Part shown: one piece after another, positions 23,901 through 34,878 of the stretch
Numbering within the stretch: the stretch's first letter is position 1
Layout: every line of letters starts with the position of its first letter
NCBI RefSeq assembly: GCF_964340395.1
Contig: NC_135552.1
Location: 22,377,181 to 22,441,180 of the forward strand
Source of the DNA: Glandiceps talaboti
Lineage: Eukaryota; Hemichordata; Enteropneusta; Spengelidae
Direction: 5' to 3'
DNA: 64,000 bases
The notes under the pieces: generated by a model
The model's input: the letters and a program-made list of their open reading frames with translations, nothing else
Databases searched by the model: none
Told to the model about the DNA's origin: nothing
Translations under genes and position numbers: made by a program

Positions 23901-26900
23901 ACACTTATTTACCTGGGTCATCTTTTAGGGCACACAAGAAACCAACCACAGTTGCTCCCTGACTGAAACCAAGCACACCTGCAAGACAAACATAAATATT
24001 TTAATTTGAGAGAAGTTGTAAGGTGACATTAGACAAGTGACATCTGTTCTAGAACCATTACTCCATAATGGCTCAAGCAAGCCTACCTGCAGTCATGAAG
24101 GAATGATGCTACTACACTATTTCAGCTATCCTCACCACCATCTTGATTTTTTTTTTAATTTTCACTCCTCCTGCAAATTCTTGAAAGACTAAAAAAATTC
24201 AAAATGGCAGTTAGTATAGTACCCGTCTAGTCCTGCAAGACTACAGGAAAGTTATAATGGTTCATGGTTTCTGTTGTATTTGCTGTTTATATGGTGTACA
24301 GCCAGACTAGCCATTACATGTGTCTGACAGTTTAACCTTTGCACCAAACAATTATGGTGTTGACTTGGCACTTTTCATTTATCAATGAGAAATCTAAATT
24401 ACAGAAGGACAGAACATCAATCATACCTTATAAGTTATAAAGCTAGTGACAATACTGCTGACAGAAAGCAGCTATTGAATGACATATTTTGTACACATGC
24501 AAAGTCATTATTAAGAGGGAAAGAGAGTTACTATACATGTAGTATAACATATGTCACATAATTGCACACACAGCGACTTACTCCCAAATTCATTTGTATT
24601 CAACATGTGCAGTAAATTATAACATTACTACGGCCCCTGATTTTACTTCAGGACAGTGCGTCCCAGTAGGTAAAAATAAAGCTTGAGTTCACACTTGTTT
24701 ACTTTGTTTCCCTTCAAAAAACAGTGAACTGATTTCTAATTGGATATTTCTTTTCTTTGACATTGTATTTTCATAGATTTTATTTCAAAATTATGGAAAT
24801 ATTAAACAGTTAATTTGACTTGTGTGTTCTTCTGCAGCGAATCACAACAGCTAATTTGCAATAATGCCAACATTTAGAGCTTTACAATAGATAATTATTC
24901 ATGGTGTTTTGACTGCTGTCCTTTCTTACAATTACAAAGTACATATATTTTCCGTCTGAACAAATCCTTGTCTGGAGTTGAAATGTGTCTATCTTTGAGT
25001 TGAAAAACATTACGTCCCTTGAGTGAAACAACAAGGCAGCACCAGTAATGTTTGTACTTAATGTCACTGGAAACAGGAAATGGAAACAGAACATGATTTC
25101 ACCCACTTTCAAACTCTCCTGATTTAAATACGGCTACCAGTAAAAGTCTCCTACAGCCTTCCAAACCATATTCTCACGAGTGTGGGAGCTAAAATGTGTG
25201 CCTACTTAGCATTCACCACACATTCCTGTGTCCACTGCGTAAACCTCTCCAACAACATGAAGTAGTAAGAGTCAGGAGTTAAAGTATTGAGACTTAGAAT
25301 GATGGATGGCAAGTTTTGTCAACAATTACAGTACATATCACAATTTGTGTTACATGAGGACTCATTGAGAGAGCTGCCTCTGGGTTGAAAGGTCTACAAG
25401 CAATAAATGAATAATGTTTAAACTACTGTTTACATTCTCTCTATAAAGTATGTCAATGTGAACTTCAGCAACTGTCTTATTTACATAATGTAACAGTAGA
25501 ATGCTGTATTTTATTTCACATAAAATAATACATACAAAAATAGAGAATGTAACATCAAAATACAGAAACAATAATCAAAAACATTAAATAGTATAGCATA
25601 GCACAGCATAGTTTATTTTATATGAAATAATGTAAAATACATTATCTAAAGTCAACATAGAGGAAAAAGTGCCAATGGCTTTGTAACACAACTGTAAAAT
25701 TTGTGATAATTTTTCCACATGTCAATCCCTCCTTTACTTGTTATTACCCACACAATATGCACTATTATTTTAGTGCTGCAATCTTTGCAATATACACAAC
25801 CATTTGGCTGGTGCTATGGGTGTGGTCTTGTTGCAATTCTGTCACAATTTTTCTTGACAAATTAATTTAACCTAATGGATCATCTTATGTAAAATCTCCA
25901 ACACTTTAGATTTGAAGTACTTACTGTTACAACTGCACAGATGCACAGCAAATACTGAATGAAGGTCAAACTCACTTAACTTACATTGGTTTAATATAAT
26001 GGGAGTGCTATAAAACTAATATTCTCATTTCTCAGTGTAACTATTCAGAATGTGTAAACAGTGACATGTATTTGCATGTTTGGAGGACATGTTTGACAGC
26101 ATTTCCAGAATGTATAGTACCCCAAAATGTAGAAGGAGCAGCCTAACATTGGAGCCATGCTTGTTGAGTAGCAGAAGGCCCGGGTGTGGTACCAGTGACC
26201 AGTTCTGGTCCAAGTGGGTGGCCAAATATTGCTAACCCCAGATCCCATTTTAGACCTATTTTAACCAAAAACTAGGACCCAATTTTAGACCATTCCATTT
26301 TTTTTTAGAAGATCAAAGTTTACATCAAAATACATTTGTAGTAGTTCCATAAATAAGGAAATGGTGGGTCACAAAATGCAGTTTTCACTCTTGTATTTTT
26401 TTCCTCAGAGGGTAAAATAATTTTGGGGACAATGAATGGTACAGTTATGATTTGGTAGACATGGACCACATGTTGTGGCATTTATACTTTGACACTAATA
26501 AAGAGATAAATTTGTAACACATTACATAATGTACATTGACACTCATAAAAGGTGTAAACTTTGTAAACTTTGTAGGTAAGCCCACATTCAGGACATTACA
26601 ATCTAATCTGATATAGGTGTCAATTGTTCAATTCAATTCATTACATCTATTTTACTGTATTGTCCTTTGTTTATATATGTTGTATTCATTTGACTGTATT
26701 GTCCAAATATGTCATTTGTTTTATTATGTCTCCTTTTTCATCAACAAAATATAAACATGTAAAAACTATTCAAGCACACAATGAAGTAATCTAGATGCTG
26801 TATGTGGCTTTGAAGCTAGATGGGATGAAGAGATATTGATCTTGTGATCATGAGATTTGAAACCACAGAAACTTCCTAGACTAATAATGAAAGTAATAGT

Positions 26901-29900
26901 GACCAAAATTAATCAGACTAGCCCACATTATTTCATGAGACCTTATCAAAAATGAACAGATGAGAGTAATAAATGTGATATCTATCTACAACTTTTTGTG
27001 ATGTTCTATGGGACGTCATAGTAACAGCTTACAGTATTTTTATACATTTATAAGTCAACATTAATGAATCATACACCCCACAGGTACTCAAATCAATCTG
27101 TATGATTTTTTTTTAAATGTATGGTAAATACAACGTATTTACCATACATTTAAAGAAAAAATCATACAGATTGATTTGAGTACCTGTGATACACCCTAAA
27201 TGTGTAGGGTAGGGTCTATGCATGAATCAGCGTGAAATCTCAAAGTCTACTTTCATTCAACTGTCGTGTGAGTTAACTTGTGTAACAGGTAACCTTTTTC
27301 ATAATCTAATCGTTATGATTTACACTCAGTAAATTTACACCCACTCAGTTAGAGACCACGTTGGCATCCAGACTACCTTTCTCACAGAGTTCAAGTACCA
27401 TAATCATAAGTAAATATCATAGGAATATTTTCATAACTCTTAAATAACCAAGAAAAAATTAAGGTAAGATTCTGGTCAACATCATACTGATGTAAAAGTG
27501 TGTGTGTTTGGCTAACATTGAAGATGAGATACACTTTTTATTTGTTTGTCCTTTTTATGATGAGCTCAGAAAAAAGTGCATAGATGAAAAGAGAAAAGTT
27601 ATTACCTGATCATAAATTTACTATTTTCAAGATCGTAATGAGGGTCAGTGCAGTGGCCAGAAGTGCTTTTATTGATTGATAAACAGTAAGGACATAAAAA
27701 AGTTTCTTATTCCAGGCATCAGAAAAACAAAAGATTGTACAGTTTGACCACTAGGGGCACTGTTCAGGAGCAGGATTAGGACCCGCTTTGCAGGCCATAT
27801 TAGTTGAGGGTTATTGTCTCCTTTGAGAAGATTAGCGTTTCACAGCAAAGTTGGTTGAATTGTTTGGAGTTAAAAAATTCTGCTATCTTTTTTCAGATCA
27901 AATCATTTTCAGGAACTCGAGGAGTTGACGTTAGCCATAATTTGATGACCATGTCACATACTGCCATATACTGTCATATACTGCCATACATGTCATATGT
28001 GATTTAGCCTGTATTTCTCATCTGGGCTGCCCTCTCAAGACAATTCTTTCACAAATTAATTGCAAGGTGAGTAACCAGAATATGGATATTTGACTACTAC
28101 ATGCCCTGTGATGACACAAAATTCCAGCTTGTTCATACTGTTGCTGGTAGAAAGAAAAAGCTGTGAACAGCGCCTCCCTTGAGGTCAGATAATCTTACCA
28201 TCAAATGGTCCCTGCTCTTTGAATACATTTTCTAGGAGTTGCAGTGTTTTATCAAACCCTTTATTGACATCAGTTTTATCACTTGCATCAAAATAATCAT
28301 CTTGTCTTGAAAACCACCATCCACACTGATCTGTACAAGAAGAATACCAATAACAATTCATTCTTGCAAGTCAGAATACAATTCTTCTGCTGACACAGCG
28401 GTACATTTTGGACGGTGCTGTAAAAAAGCCTGTGGTTTATGACATTGCAATAAATGCACTAACTGTAATTGGAACATTTTATGGACAGTTTGTTACAAAT
28501 ATTGACTTACCTGTGATGCTAAACAAAACTAACAAAGTTATAGACTATGTCCTTTTGATTGTGAAAGAATTGTTCAACATCTCACAGTTTCTTTCATTTC
28601 ATAACCTTTTATGTTTTAAGTTGTACTCAAGAGGAGTATCAAGTGACTGACTGCATGTACTGTATATGTAAAGCCCACCGGAGAGATTACACCAGCTGCA
28701 ATTTCTATCAACATTTATCTATCCCAACCACTCCTCCTCTCAAATTCTTAAATTGCATTTGAAATTCCCTTGCTTCAATCAATTGATCTAGAGACAAAGG
28801 ATCTTTTAAAATATAGAGATAAAATATGTACCATCAGCTTGACTTCCATCTCCAGAGTTGCTAGCGCCCTCTAGTGGTGGCACAACATTTGGTGCTGTGA
28901 TGAAAACTACAGAAAAAAAAACAAAAAACATTTCAATCCTTTTTATATATGCCAAACATACATAATTCCTAAGAAGACTGTATTTTACTGGAGTCAGAAG
29001 TATGCAAAATAATGTATCTATTTAGTTGAATTAAGAATAGTTCACATTTCAAAACAAATACATAAATATAAGATTATATTATATCATGCTACTATGCGCC
29101 ATTCTGATTGGATAATAACTGTGGTAAAATCCCATTTTACCACGGCTGGCAGTGGTAAAATGGGCCCCTAAACTAGCATATGAATAGTACATACAAGCTG
29201 AATGTGTTCGTTCTTATACCAATAAGTTAACACTTCCCCAGAGTAAAGGTGTGTCAGGTATCCAGTACAATAGTTTGGGTTACAGTAGTCCAAATAATTC
29301 CACTGATGACCTTGCGATCGAAAGCAACGATCGATCAGTGGCTTCAACATCACTGATAAGGTACAAGTTCTCCCCATGCAACGAGCCGTCTCAGCGTCCT
29401 ACTCTCGTTACGCGTTGAATCAAGCAACACCGATTTAACTTTTAACCATCAGTCAAGGTGCGTCAGGATTATTTCAAAACTGTACATTTTCAGGTTCAGT
29501 CAATGTTCAATTTGTTATCAATATTAAATTAAAGTAGACTGTGTAACGTCGCGTCTCCGACTTACTGTCTCGCGCTTTCTACGATTCAACTGATTCAATG
29601 CCGAGACATCTATTTTTAGCAGTGTACAAGATTGTATTGTTCTTATGTAAATATCCAAACAAAATTGTTACTTTCTTTGACCTCTTGCCCCGTTTTCTTT
29701 GTTGCTAGTTTTCAATGCGTTTTCGTTATGCATTATATGATGTAAATAAAGTAATTTATCAATGCAATGCAATGCATTGCAATGCAGTGTATGGTTTGTG
29801 TTCATGCAGTGTGTGTGGGGGCTACATGAACGTATCCACTCATTAAAATATGCTCGTTCCCGACGATGTATTACCGACGATCTTTTTCTGTACGTGCGAA

Positions 29901-32452
29901 TTCACCTTTTCGGGCATATAAATAACCACAGAATCACATTTAGAAGAAATAGACACATATTTTGATATAATATAATAGCAATAACTCCCTCCGAAGGCGG
30001 GTATACACTCGAATTTGGTACAATTCGCTCCATATAGCACTCGCCATTCGGCTCGTGCTATATGTCGCGAATTGTACCAAAATCTCGTGTATACCCGCCT
30101 TCGGCGGGGGTTATTGCTTAAATAATAATTTATTCAAATACAATAGGCCACTGGCCTTACAGCTGCACTATGTTCAATAGAAAATACACTGTTTCCAACC
30201 CATTGGTTCAACCACACAAACGTAAAAGAATATTGGTATTTTCTCAGTGACCCGGTATGTTGTAGAAGTAGAGTTGTAACCAGGATAGATTGACAGGTGG
30301 TGGCTGCTAATTTGCATGGTAATTTAAATATAATTAACATAATAATTTGCATATTGGTGTGCATAGTGATCAGCATATAATATGCATGCCTTCAACACTG
30401 GAACATACTCTGACATGTTTATATTTAACATATGCACACTTGGACCTATTGAGATCACCAATTCTCTACATGTGAAAGTATTATAATGATTTTGTCATTA
30501 ATGTTGGGTTCTTATATAGCGCTTTCCCACATCGTGCTCAAAGCGCTTTACAATTATTACCCCTGGCTCGGATCATTCAAAGATTACTAAAGCTCAAGGA
30601 TGGTAGAACACTTTTGAAGCACAGTAGAAACCTGTCAAGCATGGTGGACTATGTGGCAAGGACAGTGTTTGCACCGTGATTTCTCTATAGGGGAGAATAC
30701 ACTGAGAAGTTGTATGACTACACCTTCATGGCAAAAATGTGGTTCACAAGCTAAATCAGACAAATGATAGGCTAGTGAAAATAATTATTTCAAACTTACC
30801 AAATTCAGCAACTTTCTTCAATATCTTACGCAGTGACCCTGTTCTCTCTCTAAAACTCTGTGCATTCTGTCTGAAAAAAAATGAGAATTTTACCTATTTC
30901 AGATTTCGCTATCATTGTATCAAGTGTTTGTGGATGATAAAACAAAAACATACAAAAGATGACAAGAATTTTGACTTTACCAGAATTTAGACAAGAAAAT
31001 TTTTAACACAATGTAATCTTTAATTTGCTTTGTTTAAATTGCATTTCTTACCTACTTTTTAAAAAAAAACTTCAGTTTTCATTATGCTCTCTACTTGTTG
31101 GATCTTTACACATTCTTGATAGAGAACAAGTGTAGCAGTGTGACAGTACAAGCATGGAAGTATAACTGTTAGTGATACTTCCATGGTTCAAGCAAGTACA
31201 CAGGCTAGTGTCCCATCAATGTACATGTATGTCGATACCTTGTTAATGTTTGTTTTCTTCAGTAACATTGACTCTTGCATCTGACACGTTTACTGACATG
31301 TTACTATTTTTCTTTCTGTGTTTAGATTCACATCAACACTGACTGCTAAGAATCACCTATCATCATGTTATAGAAAGTAATCGGTAATTCTCGTCTAACT
31401 TCTACATGTAAGTCCATATGTAAAAGATTTGAAAATATTTTCTGACCCATGCACATGACATCTAGATCCCTAATTCCATTCATTAAATATCCACATACCT
31501 GTATCCATGGATACACAATATCTACATACCTGTATCCATGGATACACAATATCCACATACCTGTATCCATGGATACACAATATCTACAGGAATAAAAACA
31601 ACACACAAAAAGACAATTAGTAATAAATATATCGTGCACTGAGAAAAGGGAAATGGGGGAAGGGGAAGCTTTTCCCTTTCCAGCAAAGTTTTGAAGGGAA
31701 ATCTGAAAGCTGAGAAGATTTTTACATGAAAAAATCTTCAATAATACTAAGTACAGACTCTGTAGAATTGGGGAATTTGAATTTGGTAAAAATATACTCA
31801 TTGCAACAAAAAATTCAACATTGGGAATGGGAGATCGATGGAAAAAGAGAACTCTCACTATAAACTACAAACATATCTGTGATTTATAAATTGCTGCTAG
31901 ACAGTGACAAGGCACCATACAATGTATAAATTCACACAGCTAAGGTTTACGTCGGACCACATGCATATCATTGCAGTGGCCTAGTCCATTCAAGCTACTC
32001 AGCCTCCTGGGGGAGGGGGGTACTCCCACCTATTGAGTGATATGTATATGTGCTACCCTTTGGGATGGAGTTTTTCACCCTTTGGTCTAAAGTGGTTTTT
32101 GGTCAAAATGGGTCTAAAATGGGGTCTGGGGTTGGCAGCAATGGCCGCACACCCCTACCAGACCTGCCAGTGGTACCCCCCCCCCCCTCCAACCCTCCTC
32201 AGCCCGGCCAGTCAATAGTCATGCAGTAGTACGTAGTCAATCAACCCCTTCTATTTTGAACCACGTCAACGTTCAACTCGATTCAGTACCTCGGTCAGAC
32301 AACCAGAAATACTATTGCAATACAGCTTTTACAAATGGGAAGAATGTTATCTTTACATATTTTGTTTAGCCGCTGCGGCATGATGCCATGACGATGCTAT
32401 ACATCAAATTTTCGAACTTTACCTTCAGAAGACACTTCTCCGAAGAGGCCAT
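20490..32452 (-). CDS. OVCA2-like: OVCA2/FSH1-type alpha/beta-hydrolase (serine esterase), 9 coding exons
   Basis: Small cytosolic-type alpha/beta hydrolase of the FSH family; human OVCA2 is a serine hydrolase of this family. Coding exons in transcript order: 32423-32452, 31561-31583, 30800-30870, 28832-28906, 28199-28330, 23913-23978, 22656-22796, 21569-21628, 20490-20596. All are GT-AG and phase-consistent; total 705 bases, 234 aa (human 227 aa). Visible landmarks: the first strand and oxyanion-side loop ILCIHGYRQ at residues 11-19, FRERTGSLRK at 24-33, GWWF near 70, nucleophile elbow GFSQG with Ser116, GDTDRVIP with Asp174, and GGHFIP with His201. The first two residues of the triad block are spread over different exons. 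The start ATG lies in a strong AAAATGG context. Most of the gene's 12 kb is intron. Exon 2 is only 23 bases and is part of a triplication (see 31499-31583). No signal peptide or membrane segment is seen. Confidence 0.95.
20864..20934. repeat. (TTG)n microsatellite in the last hydrolase intron
   Basis: About 23 TTG units lie between hydrolase coding exons 8 and 9. No splice site is close by. Confidence 0.95.
24000..28190 (-). other. Large intron of the hydrolase gene
   Basis: The intron between coding exons 5 and 6 spans 23979-28198. It contains AT-rich sequence, the fold-back element at 27079-27188, and near 26160-26300 a degraded repeat (CCCATTTTAGACC, GGACCCAATTTTAGACC) related to those at 31981 and 60943. 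No exon of another gene could be supported. Confidence 0.7.
27071..27196. mobile_element. 110-bp hAT-like fold-back MITE with 8-bp duplication
   Basis: The element at 27079-27188 is nearly a perfect inverted repeat: CACAGGTACTCAAATCAATC on the left, its inverse on the right, with only AAC between 53-base arms. It is flanked by ATACACCC on both sides (27071-27078 and 27189-27196), the 8-base duplication typical of hAT elements. The arms are almost identical, so insertion was recent or the arms have been homogenised. Confidence 0.8.
29125..29165. repeat. Short inverted repeat
   Basis: CCCATTTTACCAC and GTGGTAAAATGGG flank the centre GGCTGGCA inside a hydrolase intron. Confidence 0.6.
29977..30118. 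mobile_element. 142-bp fold-back MITE (copy 1)
   Basis: AGCAATAACTCCCTCCGAAG... pairs with ...CTTCGGCGGGGGTTATTGCT over nearly the full length, with a centre GCACTCGCC-ATTC-GGCTCGTGC. The copy at 47821-47963 has the same length, the same AGCAATAA end and a similar CGAGC/GCTCG centre. It sits in a hydrolase intron. Confidence 0.8.
30497..30600. repeat. Interspersed repeat tail with TATAGCGCTTT box
   Basis: TTATATAGCGCTTTCCCACA and CTCAAAGCGCTTTACAATTA resemble a widely dispersed tail found in SINE/LINE-type repeats of many animals. The body of the element cannot be delimited here. Confidence 0.4.
31499..31583 (-). repeat. Triplicated 23-nt microexon of the hydrolase gene (31-bp period)
   Basis: Copies occupy 31561-31583, 31530-31552 and 31499-31521; all three 23-base copies are identical and each is followed by a donor GTATGT. 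The first transcribed copy has a long T-rich tract and TAG acceptor before it. The second is preceded by GG and has lost an acceptor. The third is preceded by GTATGTAG, so it has an AG but only the preceding copy as upstream sequence. The exon encodes ILCIHGY plus part of Arg18. The copies fall in three different frames because the period is 31. Confidence 0.92.
31981..32215. repeat. Interspersed repeat bounded by G-run and C-run
   Basis: GGGGGGTACTCCCACCTATT at the left and GGTACCCCCCCCC at the right, with GGTCAAAATGGGTCTAAAATG inside. A related GGGGGGTACTCCCATA sequence begins at 60945, and a related degraded piece lies near 26200. It lies in the first intron of the hydrolase gene. Confidence 0.55.
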
Positions 32453-32687
32453 TTTGGGATCCCTCTTGCCTCGTTTTCGACTCTTAAGATTTGCGCCCCC
32501 ATCGGTTGACTTGATGGAATGAACTCGATTCTTGCAGTGGAACCAGGCGTCGGACCGAATAAACATCATCGTGATGATCACTGTCACCATAAATCCTGCA
32601 TCACATTCTTTTATTTTTAATTCTTTGCTTTCTTAAAATCAGACCTCTATCGTGGCAGAAAATTAGCCACTTCTTAAAAAACTCAAC

Positions 32688-32726
<39 letters not shown>

Positions 32727-33594
32727 CGATTAGCATAATGTCTGTGAATCTTCATAGTAAGTAAGTAAGTAATTTGTTTATTATAGTGACATGAAGTATT
32801 AAATTACATCTCTTTTATAGTACAATCTACCAAGAAAGTGAACGTGAAACCTCCCATCCCAGTGGACTATATATAGCATAGGGGCGTATATTATTGCTTA
32901 GATTTCCGTTTTCTTAGGAAAATATCATACGAATCTTGCTGCTACAAATGTATCGATCTATAGTACTACGTATACTATAAATATCTCTTTCCCTATACAG
33001 GTAGGAATATATATTCAAAAGGTTGTTATATTTAGTCTGTAGACCTGGAAAACAACAATCCATGCAATATTACACGCCCCTGTGATATATAGTCAAGTTG
33101 ATCTCGGCAAACAAACTAACTACGCAACAGCTGTAGTGGTAGGTATTAGTTTGTGAAGTCCTCGAAGGAGCAAGCTTAAATAACAGTCCACCATTTCATT
33201 CATTTCATCACATTTCTACCAGCTTAGCATATTAATAACCTCGAAATTCGAGGTTGGGAAGCTCTCAATGGGTCACACTTTAGTATCGGAAGAATTGTAA
33301 TGTTGAAGTTGTGTGTGCATTGAATTCTGCCAGACCTGTACTATCTATATAAAGCTACAATACCAACACATATACTTTACCTTAATTTTCTTGGTCAATG
33401 ATGTTTCCCCCTAAACGTAAGACTTTTCACTCATTGATAACATGAAGTACAATCACACACAAAGTTCGTAAAAAGACAAACGAATTTTATTGTTTTAAGC
33501 TAAACTTCAAAGCAAACTTAACCTAAAGCAAAATCCGAAAAATGATTACCACAGCCTCATATTTACATGTCTGTACACCAGGCTAAAAGTGCCA
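32453..33594. other. Upstream region of the hydrolase gene
   Basis: Probable 5' UTR and promoter. Apart from the AAC array and a short AAGT block near 32757, only AT-rich sequence is seen. No convincing core promoter motif was found. Confidence 0.35.
32688..32727. repeat. (AAC)n microsatellite upstream of the hydrolase gene
   Basis: About 12 AAC units start 236 bases upstream of the hydrolase start codon, in its presumed promoter region. Confidence 0.95.
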
Positions 33595-33905
33595 ATATAC
33601 ATTGTACAACAGGAGACATGCAAACAGTAGTAAGCGGAACTTGCAGTGACAAACAGGGAAGTAAACAAATTAATTGGATTATTTATTATCGCTTGGCACA
33701 GCATGTCGGAAGTATGGCAGAGTTCATCATTTGTTAAGAACAGTTCCACATCCTTTTTACATAATAGCTACATTCAGTACAAATTCGTTTGTGAATGTAG
33801 CCATAAAACATTTTTTCCCAAATGATGAATATCTGCATACTTCCAACATACTGTGCCATGTGTTATTAATTAATCCAATTCATGTTTGTTTGCTGTCTCT
33901 GTTGA
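33595..33905. mobile_element. Inverted-repeat element (same family as 51150-55186)
   Basis: GACAAACAGGGAAGTAAAC... CTTGGCACAGCATGTCGGAAG on the left is the inverse of CTTCCAACATACTGTGCCAT...GTTTGCTGTC on the right, with arms meeting at TTCATCATTTG/AAATGATGAA. The left end and the TAAGAACAGTT core are shared with sequences at 51165-51260 and 54528-55180. Confidence 0.65.
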
Positions 33906-34745
33906 TTACAAGATTTGCTTGTTACTTGACTATTTCTGTCATTAAAAAGACGTTTTTATTTTTGAAAGGCATGTCAATTTCATTGACATGCAAAGATATA
34001 AGTATTCTGGACATATACGTTATAATAACAAATATATATTGACATTTGGCGCCAATGGCACTGCAGTACAACAAATATGTGAATATCATTCACAAAGATA
34101 TGTTTATGTACAATACAATAATCAAGTCACGTGGTACTTGATGTATGAAGTTCCCTAGAACATATTCCATTATGAATACAAAACTATAAAATACAACCCC
34201 ATACAGCATACGACCAACTTTAAAGGTGAAAGTGAAGTTAATGTAATGAAAAAGAAAACATAAGCCCAAAATATTGTAGATTTTAGGTGTTTCTAATTTT
34301 TGTTCATTATTAAACGTGATAGCTTATATGTTAATTTCTTACAGAAATTGATCACATTCTCAGTTTCATAGTCGAGCACAATATATTTTAATTACACAAA
34401 CATGTAACAACTTGTTTGTACACGCGCTTAGCACGATAAAAAATTCTAAGAAACTGTTCCTCTATGTTTACATATTATTGATGTAGCCACACTGTAATAT
34501 GTACTCCTCACTGGCAAACATTTCCACATTATCAAATACAAAACATGTGCACGTGATAGGATCATTGACATGACTACAACATGAAATGAGTTAATTCTTT
34601 TCAACACGGTGTAGATAAATCTCTTGTGTAAATAATGGTGATCAATTTCTTGGTATTCAAATAAAATTGTAGTATGTGATAGTCGGAGATGAAAACTTTG
34701 GAATTAAGAAGTACCTTAATATGAAACTGTCCTTCTTCAACATTA

Positions 34746-34878
34746 CACACCTACATACATACATACATACATACATACATACATACATACATACATACAT
34801 ACATACATACATACATACATGCATACATACATACATGCATGCATGCATACATACATGCATACATACATGCATACATAC
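34746..34878. repeat. (ACAT)n microsatellite
   Basis: About 33 tetranucleotide units with some GCAT variants near the right end. Confidence 0.95.

Noticed and set aside
31346-31858. 170-codon minus frame as a protein
   Set aside because: It merely reads through the three microexon copies in three phases plus surrounding intron.
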